A stretch of DNA of 64,000 bases from Klebsiella aerogenes KCTC 2190 (GTDB lineage Bacteria; Pseudomonadota; Gammaproteobacteria; Enterobacterales; Enterobacteriaceae), in NCBI RefSeq assembly GCF_000215745.1, contig NC_015663.1, positions 4,932,780 through 4,996,779 on the forward strand. Reading direction: 5' to 3'. Both the position numbers and the translations under genes were made by a program. The notes beneath the pieces are model-generated. The model made no database searches. It saw nothing but the letters and a program-made list of their open reading frames with translations, and was not told the origin of the DNA. Below are positions 51,291 to 61,667 of the stretch, in pieces; position 1 is the first letter of the stretch, and each line of letters begins with the position of its first letter.

Positions 51291-52160
51291 TTAGCTCTCG
51301 CTCAGCAAACGCTTCAGATAGGCGCCATATTCCGTCTTCTTGAGCCGCTCGGCCTGCGTAGCCACACCTTCCGCCGACAGCCATTTATTCCGGTATGCAA
51401 TCTCTTCCAGGCAGGCCACTTTCATCCCCTGGCGCTTCTCAATGGTATGAATAAACTGTGAAGCTTCAATCAGACTGTCATGCGTCCCCGTGTCGAGCCA
51501 GGCAAATCCCCGGCCCAGCAGCTCCACCTGCAAATCCCCGCGCTCCAGATACATCTGGTTCAGGGTGGTGATCTCCAGTTCACCACGCTCGGACGGGCGA
51601 ACCTCTTTGGCCATTTCCACCACGTTGTTGTCGTAAAAATAGAGCCCGGTCACCGCCCAGTCGGATTTCGGCTTCAGCGGCTTCTCTTCGATCGACAATG
51701 CCCTGAAGTTCTCGTCAAACTCCACCACCCCAAAACGTTCCGGATCCAGTACTTGGTACCCGAAGACCGTCGCTCCCGACGTCTTCGCCGCCGCCGCTTC
51801 CAGCTTCTTACCGAAGCTCTGGCCAAAATAGATATTGTCACCCAGCACTAACGCACAGGCATCATTGCCGATAAACTTCTCGCCAATGATAAAGGCCTGC
51901 GCCAGACCATCCGGCGACGGCTGGATAGCATAGCTGAAGTTCACCCCGAACTGTGAACCGTCACCCAGCAGACGCTGGAATGCCGGCATATCGTCCGGCG
52001 TGGTAATAATCAGGATATCGCGGATCCCCGCCAGCATCAGCACCGACACCGGATAGAAAATCATCGGCTTATCGTAAATTGGCAACAGCTGTTTGGAGAC
52101 ACCCTGCGTGATTGGATAAAGACGGGTACCGGAGCCTCCGGCCAGAACAATACCTTTCAT
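51291..52160 (-). CDS. rmlA: Glucose-1-phosphate thymidylyltransferase RmlA (copy 2)
   Basis: A 289-residue protein nearly identical to the other copy (see 43919-44788), with intact [11 protein letters not shown] and VLGDNIYFG motifs. It is the second gene of the full rmlBADC set of the K locus and is followed by rmlD after 31 bases. Confidence 0.96.
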   Translation of the reverse strand: MKGIVLAGGSGTRLYPITQGVSKQLLPIYDKPMIFYPVSVLMLAGIRDILIITTPDDMPAFQRLLGDGSQFGVNFSYAIQPSPDGLAQAFIIGEKFIGNDACALVLGDNIYFGQSFGKKLEAAAAKTSGATVFGYQVLDPERFGVVEFDENFRALSIEEKPLKPKSDWAVTGLYFYDNNVVEMAKEVRPSERGELEITTLNQMYLERGDLQVELLGRGFAWLDTGTHDSLIEASQFIHTIEKRQGMKVACLEEIAYRNKWLSAEGVATQAERLKKTEYGAYLKRLLSES

Positions 52161-52174
52161 TTTCAGTTCCTTGT

Positions 52175-53239
52175 TTATTTATTCAGCCCAAGACGTTCGC
52201 CGGCATAGGAGCCATCCAGCACACGCTGCCACCAGGTCTGGTTGTTCAGATACCAGTGGACCGTTTTCTCAATCCCGCTTTCAAAGGTCTCTTCCGGCAC
52301 CCATCCCAGATCGCGTTGTATTTTCGCCGCATCAATGGCATAGCGCAGGTCATGTCCCGGACGGTCGGTAACGAACGTGATAAGGTCAGCAAACTGATTA
52401 ATATTGCCGGGTTTCTCCGTCACCACGCGGTCCAGAATGGCGCAGATAGTGCGGACAACATCGATATTCTTACGTTCGTTGTGGCCGCCAATATTGTAAG
52501 TTTCACCACTCCGCCCTTCTGTCGCCACTTTATAGAGCGCGCGCGCATGGTCCTCAACATACAACCAGTCGCGGATCTGCTCGCCGTTGCCGTAAACCGG
52601 CAGCGGTTTACCCGCCAGGGCGTTGAGGATGGTCAGGGGGATCAGTTTTTCCGGGAAGTGGTACGGACCGTAGTTATTGGAGCAGTTGGTCACCACCACC
52701 GGCAGGCCATAGGTACGGTTCCAGGCGCGGACCAGATGGTCGCTGCCGGCCTTGGAGGCGGAATACGGGCTGCTTGGCGCGTAAGGAGTCGTTTCGGTGA
52801 ACAGATCATCGGTGCCATGCAGATCGCCATACACTTCGTCGGTGGAAATGTGATGGAAGCGGAAAGCCTGCTTCTGCTCATCAGAAAGCGACATATAATG
52901 CTGACGGGCGGCTTCGAGCAGTGTGAAAGTACCGATCAGGTTGGTCTGGATAAACGCGGCCGGTCCATCAATAGAGCGGTCGACGTGGCTTTCGGCCGCC
53001 AGGTGCATCACGATGTCCGGCTGGAAGGCATTAAACTGCGCCGTAACAGCAGCCGAATCAGTAATATCGGTCTGGGTGAAAGAGTAGCGTTCGTTGCCAG
53101 CCACCGGCGCCAGAGACTCGAGGTTACCGGCGTAGGTCAGGCAGTCCATGACAAGGACTTCATCCCGGGTATTTTCAATGATATGACGAACAACAGCAGA
53201 ACCGATAAAACCAGCGCCACCGGTAACAAGGATCTTCAT
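52175..53239 (-). CDS. rmlB: dTDP-glucose 4,6-dehydratase RmlB (copy 2)
   Basis: A 354-residue dehydratase with the same intact motifs as copy 1 and the commoner small residue in KAGSDHL. It leads the rmlBADC set. A GAGAGA ribosome site precedes ATG. The 294 bases upstream, up to the glycosyltransferase stop, hold no gene and may contain a local promoter. Confidence 0.96.
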   Translation of the reverse strand: MKILVTGGAGFIGSAVVRHIIENTRDEVLVMDCLTYAGNLESLAPVAGNERYSFTQTDITDSAAVTAQFNAFQPDIVMHLAAESHVDRSIDGPAAFIQTNLIGTFTLLEAARQHYMSLSDEQKQAFRFHHISTDEVYGDLHGTDDLFTETTPYAPSSPYSASKAGSDHLVRAWNRTYGLPVVVTNCSNNYGPYHFPEKLIPLTILNALAGKPLPVYGNGEQIRDWLYVEDHARALYKVATEGRSGETYNIGGHNERKNIDVVRTICAILDRVVTEKPGNINQFADLITFVTDRPGHDLRYAIDAAKIQRDLGWVPEETFESGIEKTVHWYLNNQTWWQRVLDGSYAGERLGLNK

Positions 53240-53533
53240 ATATTCTCTCGTTTTAAAAAGATTAAAAATATAGCTGAGACACGGGGGTTCTTTCTAGTCA
53301 GTAGTCACTTAATTAAAACCATCATAGATAAATCATGCGCAGTAAAAAGTGATACAAAAGAAAGAATCATTACTATTTAACCCAGTAGTAAAACTCAACC
53401 TCGGTGAAGTAAAAACATATACTGCTAGCTTATAGATTTATTGAAGAATGGCCAATCAGTGCATTCTCAATATTCACTCCAGATAAAAACACATTATCAG
53501 CGAATATGTGACACACCATCTTGTAGGGTAACT

Positions 53534-54526
53534 TTAAAGCAGCGCTTTGTATCCTAAGCGTCGAACAAAGTATCGGCAAATTTTGTAAGCAAAGAGATTT
53601 TTTTTGGCCAACATCAAAAAAAAGTTGTAATAAGTTTGGTAAAGACGCTCGAACTCAGCCTCTACTGACTGAGAAAAAACTAACGAATTATTCATCTTTA
53701 TCATCTGAATACTAATTAGATGACTTACTATCCTGGCACGAAGATAATTCGAGGCAACTCCGTCAGCTTTGCCCACCAGTGACTCAAGAGCGTGAATACT
53801 TTCTAAATAGCCAATAGCATTTTTTTCAGTACGCTTTGTATGCATAATTGAACCAAGTCTCATCCTACGCCGAAAATAGACTCGGTCCGTAACTACGGTT
53901 TTACCTGCGACAAAGAATAGCCGTGGAGTGAATTCCTCATCTTCATGGATAATAGGCTTAAAATAAAGTTGATTACTAACTTGTAATTCTCTTTTATAAA
54001 TATAGATCCAAGCATTTGGGAAAAAAGCACCATTCTTGGAGAGACCTGTATAGGCGGAAATACCGTTAGGATAAAGAACATTTTCATTGCGCCAATACTG
54101 GGGGAGTTTTTTTGGCTTACTATCAGAAACATTAATATCATCGACAAATGATTCTGCAGAGAATGCGAAAATATCTACATCCCCGTATTTATCCAACGAA
54201 GTATTAAAATCCTCAAGAAGATTTCTTTCTAATACATCATCGGAATCGAAATAATAAATGTAGTCGCCAGTAGCTGCTCTGGTGCCAACATTACGAGCCT
54301 CCCCCAGGCCTTGATTCTCAGTATGAATAATAGTTACATTAGATATCTTACTATAATGTTGCTCAAGTAACTCTCCAGAATTATCTGTTGAGCCATCATT
54401 GACAATAATGACTTCGAATGCCTGAAAAGTTTGCTCTAAAACTGAATTAACCGCTTGCAATACATACTGACTAACATTATAAACAGGAATAATTACAGAT
54501 ATGGTTCTGTCTGTCTTTTTATTCAT
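53534..54526 (-). CDS. Glycosyltransferase family 2
   Basis: A 330-residue GT-A enzyme (TISVIIPVYNVSQYVLQAVNSVLEQTFQAFEVIIVNDGSTDNSGEL, then FDSDDVLERN with the DxD-type motif near residue 100, and HEDEEF). The C-terminal 100 residues are helical. The ATG at 54526 overlaps the stop of the preceding pyruvyltransferase-family gene as ATGA, and the longer frame would run further into it. It is AT-rich like the other K-locus genes. Donor and acceptor sugars are unknown. Confidence 0.88.
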   Translation of the reverse strand: MNKKTDRTISVIIPVYNVSQYVLQAVNSVLEQTFQAFEVIIVNDGSTDNSGELLEQHYSKISNVTIIHTENQGLGEARNVGTRAATGDYIYYFDSDDVLERNLLEDFNTSLDKYGDVDIFAFSAESFVDDINVSDSKPKKLPQYWRNENVLYPNGISAYTGLSKNGAFFPNAWIYIYKRELQVSNQLYFKPIIHEDEEFTPRLFFVAGKTVVTDRVYFRRRMRLGSIMHTKRTEKNAIGYLESIHALESLVGKADGVASNYLRARIVSHLISIQMIKMNNSLVFSQSVEAEFERLYQTYYNFFLMLAKKNLFAYKICRYFVRRLGYKALL

Positions 54527-55479
54527 ATCTTTACCAACTCGCAATTTGGAACACCTTTCGTCCATGCATCGAAGTATGTTGAATTCTTCCCGTACGAATT
54601 ATCCAATAATTTAGTTTTGACCGAGAGCAAACAGCATAATATATGCCCATGCATACGAGATGTTACGACCTGCTCATGTGCCATAAAGTAATTATTAACT
54701 CTATCAACAAGTTTGTCAGTATGTTTTGCCCACATATTAACTGTCGGAATAATGTTACTTCCAAGCAAGTTATTGATGCGTTCAAATTTAAACAACAAGT
54801 TCATATAAGCTCGGTCCTTATCGGTACAAATATCTTCCCAATCCTCATACTTAGAGGGGTCAGGAATACCAGAAAGAGTACCGACATTGGTCTCCTCAAT
54901 GTCTTTTCTGATCATCCAAAGAGTATCACGTTTAATATCATTTTTCTTCTGTGTCGGGAACACTCCCCAAAGAGAATGAGCCATATCTGGACACATAATA
55001 ACATTATCACAAAAATTTTCGCGCAAAATCTGATGACTTCTCGTATCACGGCAAAAGATTGTCAAATTCTTATGCTGTCTGATGATGCTCGCAGAATGCT
55101 CCATTTTTTCAGCACTTTTAAAATGTACTGTCTGCGGCATATAAACAATTTTATTGTTTGGAAACTTTTGAACAACAGTTTCTCTTAGGATTTGATGATG
55201 AGGATATAAATCACCAAAATTACCTCCACCATGTAACAAAATAATGACATCAGAGGGGAGATGCTTAGTATTTTGCACAAACTTCAAACTGGTCCTGTCT
55301 GTACGCCTTGCTAAAACTTTATATTCTCGCTCCTTAAAAAATTGCTCTGTCCCCTTGTATATAAGCAGATCACCTACATTCAAATGCAAAGGAATATCCA
55401 AATAGACTATACGACTTCCACGAGGTACCACACTATCAATAACAGATAAGTTTTTCTTTAATGAATCCATATGATGCAT
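54523..55479 (-). CDS. Polysaccharide pyruvyl transferase family protein
   Basis: A 318-residue protein of the WcaK/CsaB family: a GDLLIYKGTEQFF start, LLHGGGNFGDLYPHH loop, CRDTRSH, CPDMAH and SRMHGHILCCLL near residue 280. Such enzymes place a pyruvate ketal on sugars of capsules and exopolysaccharides using phosphoenolpyruvate. A pyruvylated capsule repeat is thus likely. It starts 7 bases after wzx, with AAGGGC inside the end of that gene, and overlaps the glycosyltransferase gene by 4 bases. A second ATG three codons in is also possible as start. Confidence 0.85.
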   Translation of the reverse strand: MHHMDSLKKNLSVIDSVVPRGSRIVYLDIPLHLNVGDLLIYKGTEQFFKEREYKVLARRTDRTSLKFVQNTKHLPSDVIILLHGGGNFGDLYPHHQILRETVVQKFPNNKIVYMPQTVHFKSAEKMEHSASIIRQHKNLTIFCRDTRSHQILRENFCDNVIMCPDMAHSLWGVFPTQKKNDIKRDTLWMIRKDIEETNVGTLSGIPDPSKYEDWEDICTDKDRAYMNLLFKFERINNLLGSNIIPTVNMWAKHTDKLVDRVNNYFMAHEQVVTSRMHGHILCCLLSVKTKLLDNSYGKNSTYFDAWTKGVPNCELVKI

Positions 55480-55486
55480 ATTTTTA

Positions 55487-56959
55487 TTAAGCCCTTAAAA
55501 GTCGACGGATTTTTGGATTTTTAACTACTTGTTGCTTAATTTCACGGACAAATTTGTTCCGACTAAACACTATTGTTATCGCGAATGTAGCAACACCAGA
55601 AAGCACTTGAACTAGAAGCATAATGACTGGTATCGGAGACATATCTATGGTACCGACTAACCAAGCCACTATTATTGTTGGAATTGTCAGCGCTAAAGGC
55701 AGTGTTATACTTTGAATATATTCTCGATAACTACTTCCTAATACAGGTTTAATTAACACAAAGTAACTCAAATAGGTATTTATTACTTGAACAACGAGGA
55801 ATCCTAACGCGGCACCAATTCCACCGAAAAAACTCGCCCCAACCCAGATTGACGGAATAAACAAAAATAGCTTAAATACATTGAATTTAAAACTAATGTC
55901 TACCCGAGCCTTAGCCATTAAAAGAGAGCCAATCGGATTACCAATAGAACGAAGTAAACCAACGACACATAGAATTTGAAGAATTGGTGTAATAAACAAC
56001 CACTTTTGACCAAAAATGGTTATGACAAAATTATTTGATACAACCAGCAAACCTAATAAAACAGGAAAGTTTATCAAACCAACAAAGGATAGTAACTTAT
56101 AGAAATTTTGTCTCAATTTTTCCTTATCATCCTGAATTTTGGCAAATGCAGGAAACAAAACTCTTGTCAGTATCGGATTCAATCTCGATGGAGGAAGGAC
56201 AGCAACATTATATGCCAAGTTATACCCGCCAGCGACTACGGCCCCTAACGTCCTTGAAAGAATCACTGTAGCAATATTAGAATTTAATTGATTAACCAGT
56301 GCATCCGCTGTCAAATAGGCACCAAATTTGATATTTGAAGATATGGATTTGAATTCAAATTGTAAACTCGGCTTATAAATTTTCCTGCCAACTGAAGCGA
56401 ACATCAAAGTTTTGCAAATTGACATGGTCAAATAACCCCATATCGCTGTAATCGCAAACGGATAATAGAGAGCTGAACAAATAGTAATTACAAAACCGAT
56501 TATAATAGAAGATGTTTCTATTAATCCTATTTTCGAAAACTCAAGTTCTTTTTGCAATAATGCTCTAAATTGTTGACCATGAGGAATTATAATGAATGCA
56601 AATGACAAAGTTTGAATAAGCGGTTTAATGTCCGGTTGATTAAGCAACTGCGCAATCGTACTGCTGAATATGAACACCAAGGAAAAAACAGTTAGTCCAA
56701 TTAAGACATTTATCCAATATAGTGTGGATAACTCAACCTCAGAGATTTCTTTCCGCTGGATGATTGAATTCGAAATGCCAAAATCGGAGATCGTATCCGC
56801 GATCATTATTACTAGCATCGATATGGTTAACAACCCAAATTGATGTGGTGCAATAATATGAGCTAAAAGTGTGATTTGTAAAAAAGATATTCCTATACTT
56901 GCCACTGTCGCAATTGCTGACCACTTTGCGCCATTAACTGTTTTTTCTCGTAAACTCAT
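55487..56959 (-). CDS. wzx: Polysaccharide flippase Wzx
   Basis: A 490-residue MOP-superfamily protein with about twelve to fourteen membrane segments and the family N-terminus (NGAKWSAIATVASIGISFLQITLLAHIIAPHQFGLL). It moves undecaprenyl-linked repeat units across the inner membrane. It is the first gene after gnd in the wzx-pyruvyltransferase-glycosyltransferase group, an unusual place since wzx is commonly on the other side of gnd. AT-rich. It resembles WzxC-like members. Confidence 0.9.
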   Translation of the reverse strand: MSLREKTVNGAKWSAIATVASIGISFLQITLLAHIIAPHQFGLLTISMLVIMIADTISDFGISNSIIQRKEISEVELSTLYWINVLIGLTVFSLVFIFSSTIAQLLNQPDIKPLIQTLSFAFIIIPHGQQFRALLQKELEFSKIGLIETSSIIIGFVITICSALYYPFAITAIWGYLTMSICKTLMFASVGRKIYKPSLQFEFKSISSNIKFGAYLTADALVNQLNSNIATVILSRTLGAVVAGGYNLAYNVAVLPPSRLNPILTRVLFPAFAKIQDDKEKLRQNFYKLLSFVGLINFPVLLGLLVVSNNFVITIFGQKWLFITPILQILCVVGLLRSIGNPIGSLLMAKARVDISFKFNVFKLFLFIPSIWVGASFFGGIGAALGFLVVQVINTYLSYFVLIKPVLGSSYREYIQSITLPLALTIPTIIVAWLVGTIDMSPIPVIMLLVQVLSGVATFAITIVFSRNKFVREIKQQVVKNPKIRRLLRA

Positions 56960-57186
56960 AAGTACTCTTTAGATAAACTATTAATGATTTAAGTTGGGTT
57001 GATTGTTTAATTTTGATATTTATTTATAAAGTTATGTATGCATAAAATCAGAATTTAAAGAAATGAAAACACCTTTATTATTTATGAAAATACGGCGTTT
57101 AGATCTGATGATATGGATTTAAATGGCAGAGTGGCAAGATATGTATGTTTAATAAAACTTGATGATATAAATAAGTATATTGATAT

Positions 57187-57214
57187 AATGAGCCCCAACA
57201 TGCTGAGGCTCATT
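57187..57214 (-). terminator. Hairpin downstream of gnd
   Basis: AATGAGCC pairs with GGCTCATT, 19 bases past the gnd stop. It is followed by an A/T-rich tail without a clean T run. Confidence 0.6.
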
Positions 57215-57232
57215 TAGGAAAACTACGTTAAA

Positions 57233-58639
57233 TCAATTCATCCATTCGGTATGGAACACACCTTCTTTATCAGTGCGTTTATAGGTATGAGCACCAAAAT
57301 AGTCGCGTTGCGCCTGAATCAAGTTAGCTGGTAGGACTGCTGAACGGTAGCTATCATAATAAGCGATGGCAGCTGAGAACGTCGGAACTGGAATACCATT
57401 TTGCACCGCATACGCAACAACATCTCGCAGCGCTTGTTGATATTCATCTGCAATCTTCTTGAAGTATGGAGCCATTAACAGATTAGCAATTTCCGTATTT
57501 TGCTCGTAAGCATCCGTGATTTTCTGCAGGAATTGAGCACGAATGATACAACCCGCACGGAAGATCTTCGCAATCTCACCATAGTTAAGATCCCAATTGT
57601 ACTCGTCAGAAGCAGCACGTAATTGGGAAAAACCTTGAGCATATGAAACAATCTTGCCTAAATAAAGAGCGCGGCGTACTTTTTCCACAAACTCAGTTTT
57701 GTCACCAGCAGAATGAGGTTGCGGTCCAGTCAATACTTTTGACGCAGCAACGCGCTGTTCTTTCAAAGAAGAAATATAGCGAGCGAAAACTGATTCGGTA
57801 ATCAAGGATAACGGTTCGCCAAGGTCCAGAGAACTCTGGCTGGTCCATTTCCCTGTACCTTTGTTAGCAGCTTCATCAAGAATAACATCGATAAGGTAGT
57901 GACCGGCCTCATCTTTCTTGGTAAAAATGTCTTTAGTAATATCGATCAAGTAGCTATTCAGCTCGCCTTTATTCCACTCAGTAAAGGTTTCCGCCAGTTC
58001 CTCATTCGTAAGTGACAGCCCCCCTTTAAGCAGAGCGTAGGCTTCGGCAATCAACTGCATATCACCATATTCGATGCCATTGTGTACCATCTTAACATAA
58101 TGACCGGCGCCATCAGCTCCAATATACGTCACGCAAGGTTCACCATCTTCTGCGCGAGCTGCAATCTTCTCGAGGATAGGGGCAACCATTTCATACGCTT
58201 CTTTTTGGCCACCCGGCATGATTGATGGACCTTTAAGAGCACCCTCTTCTCCGCCAGATACGCCTGTTCCGATGAAATTAAACCCTTCCGCGGACAATTC
58301 TCGGTTGCGGCGAATTGTGTCCTGGAAGAACGTGTTACCACCATCAATGATGATATCACCTTTATCAAGATAGGGCTTAAGGGAGTCAATTGCGCTATCG
58401 GTACCTGCGCCTGCTTTCACCATCAACAGAATACGGCGCGGCGTTTCGAGCGATTCAACAAACTCTTTAACTGTATAATAAGGAACCAATTTTTTGCCTG
58501 GATTTTCGGCGATGACTTCCTCGGTTTTATCACGCGAGCGGTTGAATACGGAGACGGTATAACCGCGGCTTTCGATGTTAAGCGCAAGATTGCGGCCCAT
58601 CACTGCCATACCGACAACCCCGATCTGTTGCTTGGACAT
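57233..58639 (-). CDS. gnd: 6-phosphogluconate dehydrogenase Gnd
   Basis: A 468-residue enzyme of the oxidative pentose phosphate pathway ([18 protein letters not shown] loop, [13 protein letters not shown], and [14 protein letters not shown] with catalytic Lys). It makes ribulose-5-phosphate, CO2 and NADPH. It is a housekeeping gene conserved in Klebsiella K loci and a frequent recombination boundary. It has about 250 bases upstream, enough for its own promoter. Confidence 0.98.
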   Translation of the reverse strand: MSKQQIGVVGMAVMGRNLALNIESRGYTVSVFNRSRDKTEEVIAENPGKKLVPYYTVKEFVESLETPRRILLMVKAGAGTDSAIDSLKPYLDKGDIIIDGGNTFFQDTIRRNRELSAEGFNFIGTGVSGGEEGALKGPSIMPGGQKEAYEMVAPILEKIAARAEDGEPCVTYIGADGAGHYVKMVHNGIEYGDMQLIAEAYALLKGGLSLTNEELAETFTEWNKGELNSYLIDITKDIFTKKDEAGHYLIDVILDEAANKGTGKWTSQSSLDLGEPLSLITESVFARYISSLKEQRVAASKVLTGPQPHSAGDKTEFVEKVRRALYLGKIVSYAQGFSQLRAASDEYNWDLNYGEIAKIFRAGCIIRAQFLQKITDAYEQNTEIANLLMAPYFKKIADEYQQALRDVVAYAVQNGIPVPTFSAAIAYYDSYRSAVLPANLIQAQRDYFGAHTYKRTDKEGVFHTEWMN

Positions 58640-58888
58640 TACATACTCCTGTCAGGTCTAGTCACTGCGACACGTTCGCAGCTTAAATTCTGATGGTTAT
58701 ACTAGCTTAAGATCCTTCCAGATATCTAGAATAAATTCATTCTTTAGCACTTGTCTCTTATGTAACCAAATAAAACTACAATCCTAAAGGTTACACAGCA
58801 ATACCAATCCTACAATTATCATTAAAATTAGCACATGATAATCAAACCAAGTAAAGCGCTACGAAAGTTTTTTTGATATCTAATATAA

Positions 58889-60085
58889 TCAGAGATCTTG
58901 GGCATCGTCTCTTTTGTATAAAGATGATGTTTTTGCTGTTAAAAATATTATCACACCACCTGAAGCACCGAATAATAAGGGGTTAACGGAGCCAGAAAAA
59001 ACCCACATAACTAGAAAAATAGCAGGCACTATAATTTTCAAACGTCCATTATTATCATTGTAGATAGTTTTAAAACAGAGAAAGACATATAACAGGAATA
59101 ACACTAGCGTTCCTAGCACGCCTAATGTCATAAGCATTGATAACGACTGACTCTCATATAAATATGGCGTAGTTATAGAACGCATTGCATTTGGTATAAA
59201 ATATCCTAAACCATGACCAAAGACAGGCGAATCAATAAAGGAATTATATAACATTTGGTTTTGCCAAACTCGTTCTAAGTCAGAAGCTGAGTTTGCCATG
59301 CTTGTCTTGCCAAACCTGGTATCAATTAGCTTAAAGATTAATGAGCCAAGCGGTGTCAGCAGCAGTAATAATGTAGTTGTAATAACAGACACTAATGCTA
59401 TTCTAAATGCCCGAATTATACCTGCTTCAAAAAGAATAGCCAGTCCAACAAATAAAATTGTCTCAGCCCAAAAAGCTCGTGATAGCGTAAGTAACATTGA
59501 TATTAATAGAAAAACAAATGCCGTTATCACGCGGTATTTTTTTTCAGTGGTAAAAATTAATTCTTTAGTAACAAAATACAAGAAAAAAGGAACCGCTGAA
59601 TCTAATGGGATTTGTAAGCGAGCCAGAAATGTCCCTTCGACCCCCAAAGACATCATTTGTATATTCCAGGAGTCACGAATCCACGATATGATTAATGGCA
59701 TTGGGACACCAGTGACCACGGAAAATATCAATATCAAAACTTTTACAATTGCGATAAAAACAAATGTCGCTTTCAAAGTTTTGTAGATAAGTTTTCTATT
59801 ATCATCTGAAACATCACAGCAGGATAATAAGAAAACAGCAACAAACACAGATAAGAGAATATCCCTCGACTCACCAAGAACATTATCAACTGCGTTTAAA
59901 TTCCCTAAGGAATATAGGATCGCAGCAACTAAAAACAAACAAAAAGGAAGTGCATTAATAACAAATTTTTTAATCAAATCGCGGGTAGAGATCATGTAGC
60001 AAAACATGCTGACAAGTATTAATGGACTTCGCAATGCCATTAAATATATAAATATTTTTATAAAAAGTGTTTTTTTTATTTTCAT
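58889..60085 (-). CDS. wzy: Polysaccharide polymerase Wzy (O-antigen ligase-like)
   Basis: A 398-residue protein with about eleven membrane segments and a large periplasmic loop (near residues 255-310) with DLERVWQNQMLYNSFIDSPVFGHGLGYF, the pattern typical of Wzy and WaaL proteins. It polymerises lipid-linked capsule repeat units in the periplasm. The locus context with wzx supports Wzy rather than WaaL, since waaL normally lies in the core locus. Very AT-rich. It follows the hydrolase gene by 54 bases. Confidence 0.83.
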   Translation of the reverse strand: MKIKKTLFIKIFIYLMALRSPLILVSMFCYMISTRDLIKKFVINALPFCLFLVAAILYSLGNLNAVDNVLGESRDILLSVFVAVFLLSCCDVSDDNRKLIYKTLKATFVFIAIVKVLILIFSVVTGVPMPLIISWIRDSWNIQMMSLGVEGTFLARLQIPLDSAVPFFLYFVTKELIFTTEKKYRVITAFVFLLISMLLTLSRAFWAETILFVGLAILFEAGIIRAFRIALVSVITTTLLLLLTPLGSLIFKLIDTRFGKTSMANSASDLERVWQNQMLYNSFIDSPVFGHGLGYFIPNAMRSITTPYLYESQSLSMLMTLGVLGTLVLFLLYVFLCFKTIYNDNNGRLKIIVPAIFLVMWVFSGSVNPLLFGASGGVIIFLTAKTSSLYKRDDAQDL

Positions 60086-60139
60086 TGAAGTTTAATCCCA
60101 CTTATAAATCCAACAATGAGGTTGAAAAAGTTGAAACAA

Positions 60140-61648
60140 TCATTTATCAGTAGGCATAGGAGCATGACTTTTAAGTGCCCGACTTTCGTCAGCGTAAAGT
60201 GCATTCTTCATTTTATTATTATTAACCCACGAAGGTAACTGATTCGTATAAATCGCGATAGGTCGATTATCAATTTGAACACCTTTGGTCAAATCAATAT
60301 TTTTAGCTATATCCAAGTTCCAATGCTCAATATCAGCGTTCCCGGACAACCCTTCCAGGAGTACACTTTTATTTGACTGAGTCCCAGTATCATTCAACCA
60401 TGCTATTATGGAGTATTTAGTCGGCGAGTCTTCTTTTGATTTTAATACATATGCCTCAACTCCTTTCGAAGGTTGATAAATGCCGATAAGAGTTCGACCT
60501 TTCATTGAATCTACCGCCATAGCATATGCTAATAATCTTAACTTCGGGTTCCAATCAATGTCGAACAGACCAAAGTAGTAAAGTTTATTATTTAAATATC
60601 TATCTTTAGCTATAAAATAATCAACTCGTTTCATGTCATAATAATAAAACCCTCTTGCAAATAACTTGATGAGATCGTAAGGGTTTGACTGAAATCTACC
60701 TGTTGATGCTGTATCCAGCTGCTCTGTATCAAGTATTTCTTTATTAGATAAGTGATGTTTTGCTTGTACACTTCTCATATAACCGGGTAAATCATCATTC
60801 CCATAGGAGAAATGATGAATAGAATATGCATCGCTGTACTGATCAATTCCCAGTTGGAAGCTTTTATCAATAAATCTTCTTCCGCCTGTGATTCCACCTA
60901 ATAGACTATTTCTTGAATATGTTGCAGCAAAAGCAACTGTCTTTATTGGCAACCCCAATGCAGCAATAGATTCTTTTAACATTTTCATTTCCTGAACATA
61001 TTGCTCAGGCGTGGATTTCATCCACCATACGCTCGGTGCATCAACTTCATTAGCTAATTCTGCATATTTAACATTATAACCTTTAAGTCTGGACAAGGTT
61101 ACATGGAGATAATCTTTATATTTATCATAATATTTTGATTGTACAGCTGATAGCTTATTATTTGCCACTGTATATTTGGCTGGCGGATAACCAAAAACAA
61201 ATAGATGCGACATATTGTACTTTTTTGCTTCTTTCAACTGAAAATCAAGTTGCGTGAAATTTGTTGGATTCCCAGAAGAATCACTCACGCGATGCCATGC
61301 TGTCTCAAAACTACGTAAAGAATCCACGCCTGCCCGCGCGAGTAAAGAATATGCCTGATTTATTTTTGTCAGATCCCCATTGGCATTTACTGCTGGAATT
61401 TCCATTCCATGCAATCCAAATTGAGTATTATCATCCCGATTCGCTATCTGCTGCTGCAAATTTCGTTGCATTAATTTTTTATATACATAATCAGCTTCTT
61501 TCGCTGAAACTTCTTCTCGTGTTTTTAATATTTCAATTTGATAAGTTTTATGGTCAGCATTTACATCAGCATAAGCAAACGTAGGTATGCAATACAAAAA
61601 GGTAAGAATTGAAAGATATGATGAGCATTTTTTATCTATTACTTTCAT
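60140..61648 (-). CDS. Secreted GH-A clan glycoside hydrolase-like protein
   Basis: A 502-residue protein with a signal peptide (CSSYLSILTFLYCIPTFAYA, cleavage near residue 27) and a beta/alpha barrel like GH39/GH5. KYAELANEVDAPS carries the Asn-Glu acid/base pair, and LDTEQLDT supplies the candidate nucleophile Glu. The last about 90 residues look like a small beta domain (SIIAWLNDTGTQSNKSVLLEG). I chose the second ATG (61648), since GAGGA is 7 bases upstream; the first ATG is too close to it. Its place between wzy and glycosyltransferases suggests trimming or release of the capsule polymer, as PslG does for Psl. Substrate unknown; activity is not proven. Confidence 0.75.
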   Translation of the reverse strand: MKVIDKKCSSYLSILTFLYCIPTFAYADVNADHKTYQIEILKTREEVSAKEADYVYKKLMQRNLQQQIANRDDNTQFGLHGMEIPAVNANGDLTKINQAYSLLARAGVDSLRSFETAWHRVSDSSGNPTNFTQLDFQLKEAKKYNMSHLFVFGYPPAKYTVANNKLSAVQSKYYDKYKDYLHVTLSRLKGYNVKYAELANEVDAPSVWWMKSTPEQYVQEMKMLKESIAALGLPIKTVAFAATYSRNSLLGGITGGRRFIDKSFQLGIDQYSDAYSIHHFSYGNDDLPGYMRSVQAKHHLSNKEILDTEQLDTASTGRFQSNPYDLIKLFARGFYYYDMKRVDYFIAKDRYLNNKLYYFGLFDIDWNPKLRLLAYAMAVDSMKGRTLIGIYQPSKGVEAYVLKSKEDSPTKYSIIAWLNDTGTQSNKSVLLEGLSGNADIEHWNLDIAKNIDLTKGVQIDNRPIAIYTNQLPSWVNNNKMKNALYADESRALKSHAPMPTDK

Positions 61649-61667
61649 AACCATTTCCTCAAATATT

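Larger units (their letters stand above)
51291..53241 (-). repeat. rmlBA direct repeat, copy 2
   Basis: This is the partner of 43919-45869, in the same orientation. The 7.37 kb from one copy to the next contain rmlD, rmlC, ugd, the small membrane protein and uge. Confidence 0.9.

Noticed and set aside
52112..53380. 422-codon plus-strand frame antisense to rmlB/rmlA copy 2
   Set aside because: Mirror of the rml coding strand, with no ribosome site or family match.
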